A DNA stretch of 64,000 nucleotides from Pelethousia sp034933245 (GTDB lineage: Bacteria; Bacillota; Clostridia; Christensenellales; CAG-138), in assembly GCA_034933245.1 (NCBI GenBank), contig JAYFNX010000009.1, positions 8,074 to 72,073 of the forward strand. Direction: 5' to 3'. Shown piece after piece: positions 33,706 through 41,798 of this stretch. Below the pieces are notes generated by a model. The model had not been told where the DNA came from, did no database searches, and saw nothing but the letters and a program-made list of their open reading frames with translations. The position numbers were made by a program, and so were the translations under genes. Every line of letters starts with the position of its first letter. Position 1 is the first letter of the stretch.

Positions 33706-35109
33706 TTATTCCGGCAGATCTGCGGGCCGCACATCATAATAGACCTGCTCCCTATAGCGGCTGTTTTGTATGGCCTCGCGGACATCTTCGGATAAATCAT
33801 AGCGCAGGTAATCCGCATCCGTCTGGGAAAGTATGCCGCCCCGGCTATCCGCCAAGCCAAATATGCTTTCCGCGATCATTCCTTCCACGTTCACCAGATT
33901 CAAAGCCACATACCAGCCCACCAGCAATAGGGCGCAAATGCGCAGGAGGCCCGCTCTGGAAACGAGGCCACGCCCCGAAAGCCGCAGGCCGCAGAGCATA
34001 ACCGCAACCCCCAGATACAGCATAAGCCAGAGGGAAAGCACCCGCTTCCACGTGAGGGCATAGGCGTGAATATAGAGGCCGAGCCTCACAAAAGCGGAAA
34101 GAAGCACCCCCGCCGTAGCGATTAACAGCGCAAAAAGAAAGGGTTTGAGGGCCTTATGGGGCTGCGTACAACACAGGCCCAGGGAAAATACGCCCAGATT
34201 AATGGCCGCCACCCACAGGAGCTGGCCAAACCCGCTCACCGCATATTTGGAATAGGTCAGGCCGGCGGGCAGGCCCTTCCAGCCTGTGAGATACGTAAAC
34301 TGGAAGATGGCGAAAACCAGATAGGCGAGCAGTAGCATGCTGATTCCTGCCAGCAGGGAGTGGGCAGGCAGAAAAGCTTTGGCGTTCTTTTGTCCCAGAA
34401 CCGGAAGCGTATCCCCTTCCTTTCCCCATGCAAAGTTATATAGGAAGGAGTAGAAAAGAACGGCCACTATGAGCATCACCGCCAGCCTGCCAAGGGAGAT
34501 GTGCGGCAGCGCCTCCAGCAGGCTGGAAATGGCGGCGCCCATGGCTTGATCCGCCTCCAGCAGCAAGGCACATACCACAAAAAGCACCGGGAGCCCGCAC
34601 AGAATGCCAAGAATGATATTTCGCTTGGCCGCCTTTGCGCCATCGTCCCCCTCGCTGTGGCCAAATAGGGCTCCCAGGGCCGCAAACCATTTTCCAATAG
34701 CGCTGAAGGGATACAAAAACCAGCCCAGCAGATAAGCCCGGGCCCAAGGCCAGGCAGCGTCTCCGGGAAATTCAAAAGCGCCCACCACTGCATGGAGCAT
34801 CAGCGTTAGCGGGAGGATAAGGAAATTCATCGTGGTAAGCACCTGCTCCTTATATAGGGCGCTGTGCAGAAAAAGCACAAGTACCGCGCCCAAAAGAAAC
34901 CATGCTTCCCGCTTTGCCCGTACGCGTTTCCACAGGCAAAGGTAATAGGCAAGGAGATACAGCCCCCAAAACAGAGCGTAAGCAGCCATGTATTCCCACA
35001 GGTTCTTTTCTCCCCCTAAAACCGCGAATGCAAAACTATAGCCGATAGCCAGGGTAAGCAGCAGCAGCCAGCTCATCATGTTCGGCTTAAATCCCGTCTT
35101 ATTTTCCAT
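33706..35109 (-). CDS. DUF4173/DUF4153-like polytopic membrane protein
   Basis: About 467 residues from the ATG at 35109 (GGAGG nine bases upstream). At least ten hydrophobic segments alternate with short loops, and the C-terminal 60 residues are soluble and acidic, ending in SRYREQVYYDVRPADL. This arrangement resembles the DUF4153/DUF4173 membrane family, whose function is unknown. Its start overlaps the end of the small HTH gene, and a DUF2975 membrane gene lies just upstream, so the three form an operon that probably controls itself through the HTH protein. Confidence 0.72.
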   Translation of the reverse strand: MENKTGFKPNMMSWLLLLTLAIGYSFAFAVLGGEKNLWEYMAAYALFWGLYLLAYYLCLWKRVRAKREAWFLLGAVLVLFLHSALYKEQVLTTMNFLILPLTLMLHAVVGAFEFPGDAAWPWARAYLLGWFLYPFSAIGKWFAALGALFGHSEGDDGAKAAKRNIILGILCGLPVLFVVCALLLEADQAMGAAISSLLEALPHISLGRLAVMLIVAVLFYSFLYNFAWGKEGDTLPVLGQKNAKAFLPAHSLLAGISMLLLAYLVFAIFQFTYLTGWKGLPAGLTYSKYAVSGFGQLLWVAAINLGVFSLGLCCTQPHKALKPFLFALLIATAGVLLSAFVRLGLYIHAYALTWKRVLSLWLMLYLGVAVMLCGLRLSGRGLVSRAGLLRICALLLVGWYVALNLVNVEGMIAESIFGLADSRGGILSQTDADYLRYDLSEDVREAIQNSRYREQVYYDVRPADLPE

Positions 35110-35320
35110 TGTCATTTTCCTCCGGCACATATTCAAGAATCTCCGTCACTTGGCACTCCAAAATGCGGCATAGGGCATTCAATGTGGAAAAGCGGATGGC
35201 CTTGCCCCTGTTATTCTTTAAGATGGACAGGTTGGCTGCCGTAATGCCCAGCCGCTCACACAGCTCGCTGGAGCTCATATGGCGCTTAGCCATGGCAATA
35301 TCCAAATTTACCCGAATCAT
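35099..35320 (-). CDS. small YozG-like XRE helix-turn-helix regulator
   Basis: 73 residues: IRVNLDIAMAKRHMSSSELC, recognition region LGITAANLSILKNNRGKAIR, then FSTLNALCRILECQVTEIL. It is only the DNA-binding domain. Such proteins are regularly encoded next to DUF2975 membrane proteins in Bacillota, as here (10-base gap), and are thought to work with them. Confidence 0.9.
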   Translation of the reverse strand: MIRVNLDIAMAKRHMSSSELCERLGITAANLSILKNNRGKAIRFSTLNALCRILECQVTEILEYVPEENDNGK

Positions 35321-35330
35321 AGCCCTCTCC

Positions 35331-35789
35331 TCAAATGGTCAGGTCATTTTCCCGCTTATAGGCCACGGCCCGGCGGAATACCTGCGCCAACACCAGGGCA
35401 AAAAGCCCGGAAAGAATCATGACTAGGCCGCATACCGCCGTCATGAACGTAAAGAGGAATAAGCATTTGATGAAAAAAGCAACGCCTGCCAACTCCGCCG
35501 CCATACCCATGCGAAAAAAGGCCCGTACGTTGCGCTCCTCGAATGGATCCGTATCCACGCTGCGCAAAACGCCGATCAACTCCCCCAATATCCAAAGAGC
35601 CATAGCGTCCATGGCCGTAAGAAATGCCATCACGGTCCATGCCCGCATGGGGTTGCCCACCCCATAGGCTAAAAGGAAAGCCTCCCGCAAGTCGGCCGAA
35701 ATATAGAGCCCTCCAATAAGAAGCGCCACCAGGGCAAACACGCCATATAACAGTCCCCGGGTAAGTCGGGATAGGGTTTTGGGGTTCAT
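35331..35789 (-). CDS. DUF2975 membrane protein
   Basis: 152 residues with four membrane segments (LLYGVFALVALLIGGLYI, WTVMAFLTAMDAMALWIL, AAELAGVAFFIKCLFLFTF and GLVMILSGLFALVLAQVF) and the motif SVDTDPFEERNVRAFFRMG between the second and third, which marks this family. GGAGG lies eight bases before the ATG at 35789; a GTG three codons earlier is less likely. First gene of the three-gene membrane set; function unknown. Confidence 0.85.
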   Translation of the reverse strand: MNPKTLSRLTRGLLYGVFALVALLIGGLYISADLREAFLLAYGVGNPMRAWTVMAFLTAMDAMALWILGELIGVLRSVDTDPFEERNVRAFFRMGMAAELAGVAFFIKCLFLFTFMTAVCGLVMILSGLFALVLAQVFRRAVAYKRENDLTI

Positions 35790-35866
35790 GTTGTTCACCT
35801 CCGGCCTTATGGTACTATATTTTTTATCGAATTACAATATGTTTTTGTTGTTTATCAATAAAATAT

Positions 35867-35887
35867 CCAGCCATAAAAAATGGCTGG
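35867..35887 (-). terminator. terminator of the sugar operon
   Basis: CCAGCCAT, five A, ATGGCTGG. On the minus strand it lies about 30 bases after the PfkB gene and is followed by ATATTTTATTG. Confidence 0.82.
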
Positions 35888-35917
35888 GTTATAAAACAGC
35901 GAAAACCTTTTTCTTTC

Positions 35918-36877
35918 TTAATCCGTTGCCAAGAGCAGTTCCCTAACTTGTGCAGGATGGGGCATGGCCGGCATGGCGCCCCGTTTTTGAATGCAGAGAG
36001 CGGCCGTAGCATTGCCCCATGCGGCACAGGCACATGCTTCCTTTATGGAAAGTTCCCCCGGATGTTTTCCGCTTTCTAGTAGTTTATGTAAAAAACCGCC
36101 CCAAAATGCATCCCCAGCGCCGGTCGTATCTACCACGGGGACGGAATAACCCGCCACGTAAGCAGTTCTGTTTTCCACACAGACCAGTGCGCCTTTACCA
36201 CCCAGCGTCACCGCGACGCAGGCAACGCCCTTTTCCTGCAGGGCTAGGGCAGCCGCCTCCGGCTCCGCTTCGTCCGTCAGCAGGCCGGTCTCCGAATCTG
36301 AAAGCTTCATCACGTCCGCATAAGGTATGATGGATCGCATTCGATCCTTGGCGATAGATTCCGTCGGCCACAGAGAAGCACGATAATTGGGGTCGTATGA
36401 TATCATGGCCCCGCCCTTTTTGGCCGTTTCCAGTGCGCTATAGGTAGCGCTTTTGGCTGGTTCGTCGGTAAGGGAAAGGGAACCCACGTGGAGAACGCGG
36501 GTGGCGGACAGCAGGCCCGGATCGATCTCCTCCCCTCTCAATTGGGTATCGGCGCCGGGCTTTCTGGCAAAGGAAAATGCCCTTTCCCCTTCCGGCGAAA
36601 GCGCTACGAAAGCCAGCGTGGTAAACACATCCTCCGCAAGCACCAGCCCGGTGGTTTCGATTCCCGCTGCTTCCAGGGTGCGTTTGAGGAACAGGCCGTG
36701 CATATCCGTGCCGACCTTGCCGATAAAAGCTGTTTTGCGGCCGCATTTTGCCGCCGCAGCCAGCACGTTTGCTACCGCGCCCCCCGGGTTTTGCTCGAAG
36801 AGCTTCATGCCGTTTGTGGAACGGCCGCTTTCCGTAAAATCGATAAGTAGTTCGCCTAGCGCCACGATATCATACAT
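35918..36877 (-). CDS. PfkB-family sugar kinase, fructokinase-like
   Basis: 319 residues from the ATG at 36877 (AAAGGAG eight bases upstream). The ribokinase-family signatures are both present: GGAVANVLAAAAKCG near the N-terminus and DTTGAGDAFWGGFL with the catalytic Asp near the C-terminus. The N-terminus DIVALGELLIDFTESG is most like bacterial fructokinases. In this locus it could phosphorylate the ketose made by the isomerase, but an FGGY kinase is also present, so the division of labour is open. Confidence 0.9.
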   Translation of the reverse strand: MYDIVALGELLIDFTESGRSTNGMKLFEQNPGGAVANVLAAAAKCGRKTAFIGKVGTDMHGLFLKRTLEAAGIETTGLVLAEDVFTTLAFVALSPEGERAFSFARKPGADTQLRGEEIDPGLLSATRVLHVGSLSLTDEPAKSATYSALETAKKGGAMISYDPNYRASLWPTESIAKDRMRSIIPYADVMKLSDSETGLLTDEAEPEAAALALQEKGVACVAVTLGGKGALVCVENRTAYVAGYSVPVVDTTGAGDAFWGGFLHKLLESGKHPGELSIKEACACAAWGNATAALCIQKRGAMPAMPHPAQVRELLLATD

Positions 36878-36882
36878 AGGCG

Positions 36883-37572
36883 TTACTCCTTTGCAGCGGG
36901 ATATTCGTTGCACAGCAGGCGGTAGGCGGGCACATCCTCCTCAATGGTGGAAAACCGGCCTATGGGCTGGTGAAAGCGGTTATCGTGCATATCGTCGTTG
37001 CACATGGATACCTCGCCCAGCAGCACGGGGCCCGTCCCCTGTTCCACCGTGAAGTCATGATACATATGGGGATAGATGCTGATGCTTTCCCCGGGGGTAA
37101 GCCGCACTTGCGTGCCTGCCGGCACATAATATTCCCGGCCGTCGCTGCATATGCGCACATTCGTATCCAAAAAACCCGTTTCGTCCGGCGTGGCGTTATA
37201 GACCCGGATCAGCACGTTGCCACCGCCCCGGTTGATTATGTCCTCCATCTTGGCCCAGTGGAAGTGCATGGGGGAATACTGCCCCTCTTCCAGGTAAAGC
37301 AGCTTTTCCGCATAGGTTTTGGGATATGTCCCCGGCCTCGCAAAGTTGCCGTTGCGCAGGGTAATGAGGGAAAAGCCAAAATCCTGGAAATGTCCCTCGC
37401 CATAATCCGTCACATCCCAGCCCAGCATATTATCCCGTATTTCGTCATATTCGTGTCCTTTTTCCCGCCATGCCTCGGGCGTCCAGCCGCAAAAAGGCGG
37501 CAGGGTAAAGCGACAGGTTTGGATCATAGCTTCCATGCGGTGAATGGCCTCATTGATCTGCGAACGCTTCAT
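36883..37572 (-). CDS. D-lyxose ketol-isomerase family cupin
   Basis: 229 residues. The cupin metal site is visible as PMHFHWAKMEDIINRGGGN (two His and Glu) with a further His in YPHMYHDF. The family interconverts D-lyxose and D-xylulose, and some members D-mannose and D-fructose. It lies five bases upstream of the PfkB gene and 13 bases downstream of the FGGY kinase gene, so all three are one transcription unit. Isomerase product to ketokinase is the natural reading. Confidence 0.85.
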   Translation of the reverse strand: MKRSQINEAIHRMEAMIQTCRFTLPPFCGWTPEAWREKGHEYDEIRDNMLGWDVTDYGEGHFQDFGFSLITLRNGNFARPGTYPKTYAEKLLYLEEGQYSPMHFHWAKMEDIINRGGGNVLIRVYNATPDETGFLDTNVRICSDGREYYVPAGTQVRLTPGESISIYPHMYHDFTVEQGTGPVLLGEVSMCNDDMHDNRFHQPIGRFSTIEEDVPAYRLLCNEYPAAKE

Positions 37573-37585
37573 ATCTCTTTTCTCC

Positions 37586-38878
37586 TTAATCTATGGGTAT
37601 GGATTGATATTGGATTAGCCGTCCTGCCGTCTCTACATCGGGAAATACGCCGCCCGTAACAGCGCCCAGCAAAGCAGCCCCAAAGGCCGCTTCCTCCTTG
37701 CAGCGACAGAACCGAAGCGGACGGCCTACCCGCTCTGCCAATATTCGTTGCAGCAGGGGATTCCTTCGCGCGGCGTTTCCGGACGCAACCAGAAGCCCCG
37801 CCGGATCCGCCGGGAGCATGGTGCTAAGCTCGTTGGCTATCCCGGTAAGCATGCCCCAAATTAGGCGGCCGGGCGTAAAATTCTCTGCTGAAATGCCCGT
37901 AATCCCGCCGCGTCTGTTTGGTTCGGAACGGGTACCACAAAAGCGGACGTCCACCGCCAAGGGAGCCTCCCCATAGGCGGACAGGGCCATATCCAGCATG
38001 CGCGCATAAAGATCATCAGGGGCTTGGATTCCCATCATATCGGCGGACTGCGCAAAAAAATCATGTAAAAGTGCAAGGGCGCGCCCGCCGCATAAGGCGG
38101 ACCCCACACGGATAATCCGCCCGTTAAAAAAGGGGCGGATCTCGCAAGGACTATCCTGGCCCAAAACGGATACCTGGGCGCCGGTTCCGATATTGATCAG
38201 TACGCCTTGGTTCATGCCCAATGCGCCCAACACGCTGGCTTGGTTATCGCCCACGGCGCAGCAAACGGCCATGCCCTCCGGGCCATTGCCTACCGCCCCC
38301 CCTTGCGTGATGGACGGTAGCATCGCACCAGGGATGCCGGCAGCTTCCAACGCCTTCGCATCAAAGCACCCGGCCGCCACATCGAACATACCCAGGCTGT
38401 GCGCCAGGCTTGGATGCATATGCGGGGAGGTACCGCCGCACAATCGCATGGCCACATAATCGCCTATGGTGCAAATCCCACGGGCGGACTTGGGCACAAT
38501 GCCTCGGCGCATATGCATCCAAAGGGTGGTAAGGCCATAACCAGCGGCCATGGGATAGCCACAGGTTTCGGATAAGGCCTCCGTATCGCCGCCGGCGTCA
38601 TATTGCCATGTATAGAGAGGGCTTACCGGCTCGCCTTGCCCATCCATATACAGAATGCCGTGCATTTGGGCGGATATGCCCAACCCGCAAGGCCGCTGCC
38701 CGGCTACCTGCCGAAGCTCTCCGTATAGTTCCCGGCATGCATGTAGGATAGCATGGGGGTCCTGCATCACGGCGCCGGTATTGGGCCGCCCCAGGACGGC
38801 CTCCGCCTCGCCCGTTTCGCAATCCAGCACCAGGCCGCAAAGGGAGCTTGTGCCGATATCCAGCCCCATGCTTTTCAT
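37586..38878 (-). CDS. FGGY-family carbohydrate kinase, sedoheptulokinase-like
   Basis: 430 residues, shorter than the roughly 500 of xylulokinase. N-terminal phosphate loop DIGTSSLCGLVLD, ISAQMHGILYMD, catalytic region GDNQASVLGALGM and the second-domain loop NIGTGAQVSVLG are all clear. The short form and SAQMHG segment recall sedoheptulokinases; xylulose or a related ketose is equally possible given the lyxose-isomerase neighbour. Confidence 0.85.
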   Translation of the reverse strand: MKSMGLDIGTSSLCGLVLDCETGEAEAVLGRPNTGAVMQDPHAILHACRELYGELRQVAGQRPCGLGISAQMHGILYMDGQGEPVSPLYTWQYDAGGDTEALSETCGYPMAAGYGLTTLWMHMRRGIVPKSARGICTIGDYVAMRLCGGTSPHMHPSLAHSLGMFDVAAGCFDAKALEAAGIPGAMLPSITQGGAVGNGPEGMAVCCAVGDNQASVLGALGMNQGVLINIGTGAQVSVLGQDSPCEIRPFFNGRIIRVGSALCGGRALALLHDFFAQSADMMGIQAPDDLYARMLDMALSAYGEAPLAVDVRFCGTRSEPNRRGGITGISAENFTPGRLIWGMLTGIANELSTMLPADPAGLLVASGNAARRNPLLQRILAERVGRPLRFCRCKEEAAFGAALLGAVTGGVFPDVETAGRLIQYQSIPID

Positions 38879-38895
38879 ATGCCCTCCTTTTGAAC

Positions 38896-38918
38896 AAAGG
38901 GGCGCAATGCGCCCCTTT
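38896..38918 (-). terminator. hairpin between binding-protein and kinase genes
   Basis: AAAGGGGCGC, three bases, GCGCCCCTTT. It stands in the 59-base gap just after the binding-protein stop. Such intra-operon hairpins lower downstream transcription or protect the upstream message, giving more binding protein than enzymes. Confidence 0.7.
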
Positions 38919-38937
38919 TCCGTCCCTTTGCTTGCGC

Positions 38938-40716
38938 TTACTTGGTTACCACGGATACGCCGGTATCGATGACCTTTTCGGCGGGCTCGGTGCCCTCCAA
39001 CGCGGCCACCGCCGCCTTCATGCCCTCATAGCCCATGGTCTCGGGGTTCTGCACCATGGTGGCGATAAGGTACCCGCCGCTGATGAGTTCCTTAATGTTA
39101 TCGGAATTATCGAAGCCCACGCCGATCACATCGGTACCCGCCTCCATGATGGCATTGCCCACGCCCACGGCGCTGCCTTCATTGGCGCCAAAGATGCCCA
39201 CGCAGCCATCCACGATGAAGGCGGAAGCGGCGTCCTTGCTCTTGGCGGCGTCGCCATCGCAATACTGGGTCTCCTGCAGTTCAAAGGCCGTGCCTTCAAA
39301 GGCGGATCGGAAGCCCGCGTCCCGCTTCACGGTGGAATCCGTGGAAGCGTTTACGCTGACCACGCCGATTTTGCCGGCGGTGATGCCCTTATCCGCAAGG
39401 GCTTTGATCATGGTTTCGCCAGCGGTTTTGCCTGCGGCTTGGTTATCGGTGGAGAGGGTCTGGATGAAGGGCTCGAAAGTGGCCGGAGAATCCACATAAA
39501 CGATCTGCACGCCCGCCGCGGAGGCTTCTTTGAGGGCATCATTGACAGCCTCGGGGCCGTTGGCCGCCAACAGAATCGCCTTGGCGCCGTTGGCAACCGC
39601 GTTGTTGATCATCTCAATTTGCTTTGCGTCGTCCTTCACGTCCGGCGCGGTCCACTGGTATTCCACATTGCCCAGCTCAGCGGCGGCCTTCTGGCAGCCC
39701 GCGTCGATATTGGTCCAATACTGATCCATCTGATCCATGGTGATCAGGAATACCTTATAGGTTTCGCCGGCTGCCGTGGTGCCGCCCAACGTCTCGGCGG
39801 TTACGACGGATACGCCGGTGTCGATGACCTGCTCGGCGGGCTCGGTGCCCTGCAAGGATGCCACGGCGGTCTTAAGGCCTTCATAGCCCATGGTTTCGGG
39901 GTTCTGCACCATGGTGGCGATGAGGTAGCCGCCCAGAATCAGCTCTTTGATGTTGTCGGAATTATCAAAGCCCACGCCGATCACATCGGTTCCCGCTTCC
40001 TTGATGGCATTGCCCACGCCCACGGCGCTGCCTTCGTTGGCGCCAAAGATGCCTGCGCAGCCATCCACGATGAAGGAGGAAGCGGCGTCCTTGCTCTTGG
40101 CGGCGTCGCCATCGCAATACTGGGTCTCCTGCAGCTCAAACTCTGTGCCTTCAAAAGCGGAGCGGAAGCCCGCATCCCGCTTCACGGTGGAATCCGTGGA
40201 AGCGTTTACGCTGACCACACCGATTTTGCCGGTGGTGATGCCCTTATCCGCAAGGGCTTTGATCATGGTTTCGCCCGCGGTTTTGCCTGCGGCCTGGTTG
40301 TCGGTGGAGAGGGTCTGCACAAAGGGCTCGAAGGTGGCCGGAGAATCCACATAGACGATCTTTACGCCTGCCGCGGAGGCTTCTTTGAGGGCATCATTGA
40401 CAGCCTCGGGGCCGTTGGCCGCCAACAGAATCGCCTTGGCGCCGTTGGCAACCGCGTTGTTGATCATTTCGATCTGCTTTGCATCGTCCTTTACATCCGG
40501 CGCCGTCCACTGGTATTCCACATTGCCCAACTCGTCGGCGGCCTTCTTGCAGCCCGCGTCGATATTGGTCCAATATTGGTCCATCTGGTCCATGGTAATC
40601 AGGAATACCTTATAGGTTTCGCCGGACGCAGCCGTCTGGGAGGCCGGCTGCTGGCAGCCGGCGAACATACCCGCAACCAGTGCGAGCGCCAGCAAAATAG
40701 TCAAAGCCTTCTTCAT
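38938..40716 (-). CDS. sugar ABC transporter binding lipoprotein with two tandem binding domains
   Basis: 592 residues, twice the usual size. A lipoprotein signal (ILLALALVAGMFAGC) is followed by a complete periplasmic-binding-protein-1 domain starting at residue 32, and a second copy starting at residue 317. The repeat unit is 285 residues (855 bases), including the linker AETLGGTTAA. The two domains differ at only about 15 positions, so they are about 94 percent identical, and the DNA is also nearly identical over long stretches. Each copy has the family features YKVFLITMDQMDQYW, GAKAILLAANGPEAV, GIFGANEGSAVGVGNAI and GVGFDNSDNI. Fused to RbsA and RbsC type genes, it should deliver a pentose or hexose. 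It is either a real double-headed receptor or a recent in-frame duplication. Confidence 0.93.
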   Translation of the reverse strand: MKKALTILLALALVAGMFAGCQQPASQTAASGETYKVFLITMDQMDQYWTNIDAGCKKAADELGNVEYQWTAPDVKDDAKQIEMINNAVANGAKAILLAANGPEAVNDALKEASAAGVKIVYVDSPATFEPFVQTLSTDNQAAGKTAGETMIKALADKGITTGKIGVVSVNASTDSTVKRDAGFRSAFEGTEFELQETQYCDGDAAKSKDAASSFIVDGCAGIFGANEGSAVGVGNAIKEAGTDVIGVGFDNSDNIKELILGGYLIATMVQNPETMGYEGLKTAVASLQGTEPAEQVIDTGVSVVTAETLGGTTAAGETYKVFLITMDQMDQYWTNIDAGCQKAAAELGNVEYQWTAPDVKDDAKQIEMINNAVANGAKAILLAANGPEAVNDALKEASAAGVQIVYVDSPATFEPFIQTLSTDNQAAGKTAGETMIKALADKGITAGKIGVVSVNASTDSTVKRDAGFRSAFEGTAFELQETQYCDGDAAKSKDAASAFIVDGCVGIFGANEGSAVGVGNAIMEAGTDVIGVGFDNSDNIKELISGGYLIATMVQNPETMGYEGMKAAVAALEGTEPAEKVIDTGVSVVTK

Positions 40717-40767
40717 GTTTTTTCCTCCTGTTAGTTTATTTTAGATTAAGAAACGATTTCTCGCCTC

Positions 40768-41787
40768 TTAAGCCTTTTTTCTTTTGCGCCCTTTGCGCAC
40801 CACCACATCAATGAGCACGGAAAGCACCACGATCACGCCCACCACGATATTCCGAAGGGCCACGGGTGCGCCTGCGAATTGCAACCCGTTTTGCAGCACA
40901 CCCCAAACTGCCGCGCCAATAACAGTCCCTAGGAGGATGCCTTGCCCGCCCAAGGTAGATACGCCGCCGATAACGGATGCCGCCACGGCATAAAGCTCGT
41001 AGCTGTTGCCGGCATCCATGGTACCCTGGCCCACCGTGGCACAGGTGATAAACCCTACCACGCAGGCGCAAAAGGCGCTGATGCCATAGGCTTTGATGGT
41101 GGTAAGCGTGAGGTTTACGCCGGAAAGCCGAGCAGCCTCCATATTGCTACCCACGGCATAAATATGGCGTCCCGTACGGGTTTTGCTGAGGATGAAATTA
41201 AAGACCAGCCATAGCACCACGGCAATCAGAATGCCGTTATATACGCCAAGGGTCTTGCCGTAATAGAAGATATCCTTAAACCGTTGGGCTGCCTCCGGGA
41301 AAAACTTCATGATGGAATCCGTATTATAGTTGTTGTTCACGATTTGTGCAATACCCCGGGCAATGGTCATGGTGCCCAAGGTAGCAATGAAAGGAGGCAG
41401 CTTGCATTGCGCCACAAGGAAACCGTTGGTTACGCCGATGGTCAGGCAACACACAAGGGTAACGAGAATGGCCGGGATGGGGCTTAAAATACCCCGGGAC
41501 ATGAGCGTGGCGGCGATCATCGTGCTCATGCCCACCACGGAACCAATGGAAAGGTCGATATTGCCCGTGATAAGCACATAGCTCTGGGCAATGCCGATGA
41601 GCAGGATGGGGGCGATCTGCCGTAAAAGGTTGGTGATGTTTGCCTTGGACACGAAGTTTTCATTGATCATGCCGAACACCACGCATAGCACCACCAGGCC
41701 CGCGCCCACCGTTACAACTTGCCCCATGCCGCGTATGGCCATCAGCCTTTTCAAGGGATTGGCTCTTTTCGTTGCTTGTTTTTCCAT
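40768..41787 (-). CDS. RbsC-type sugar ABC transporter permease
   Basis: 339 residues with about ten membrane segments. Family signatures: LLRQIAPILLIGIAQSYVLI, then NIDLSIGSVVGMS, GLITCATVGQG-like region (FITCATVGQGTMDAG) and the C-terminal SVIGGVSTLGGQGILLGTVIGA. It forms the homodimeric membrane path of the importer encoded with the upstream ATPase (11-base gap) and the downstream binding protein. Confidence 0.94.
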   Translation of the reverse strand: MEKQATKRANPLKRLMAIRGMGQVVTVGAGLVVLCVVFGMINENFVSKANITNLLRQIAPILLIGIAQSYVLITGNIDLSIGSVVGMSTMIAATLMSRGILSPIPAILVTLVCCLTIGVTNGFLVAQCKLPPFIATLGTMTIARGIAQIVNNNYNTDSIMKFFPEAAQRFKDIFYYGKTLGVYNGILIAVVLWLVFNFILSKTRTGRHIYAVGSNMEAARLSGVNLTLTTIKAYGISAFCACVVGFITCATVGQGTMDAGNSYELYAVAASVIGGVSTLGGQGILLGTVIGAAVWGVLQNGLQFAGAPVALRNIVVGVIVVLSVLIDVVVRKGRKRKKA

Positions 41788-41798
41788 GACTGGCTCCT

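Noticed and set aside
38848..40734. 628-codon plus-strand open frame opposite the double binding protein
   Set aside because: Antisense shadow; its internal repeats merely copy those of the real gene.
40749..40761. Palindrome AGAAACGATTTCT as a catabolite (cre) site
   Set aside because: It is palindromic around CGA but lacks the conserved TG and CA ends, and it lies between rbsC and the binding-protein gene where such a site would do little.
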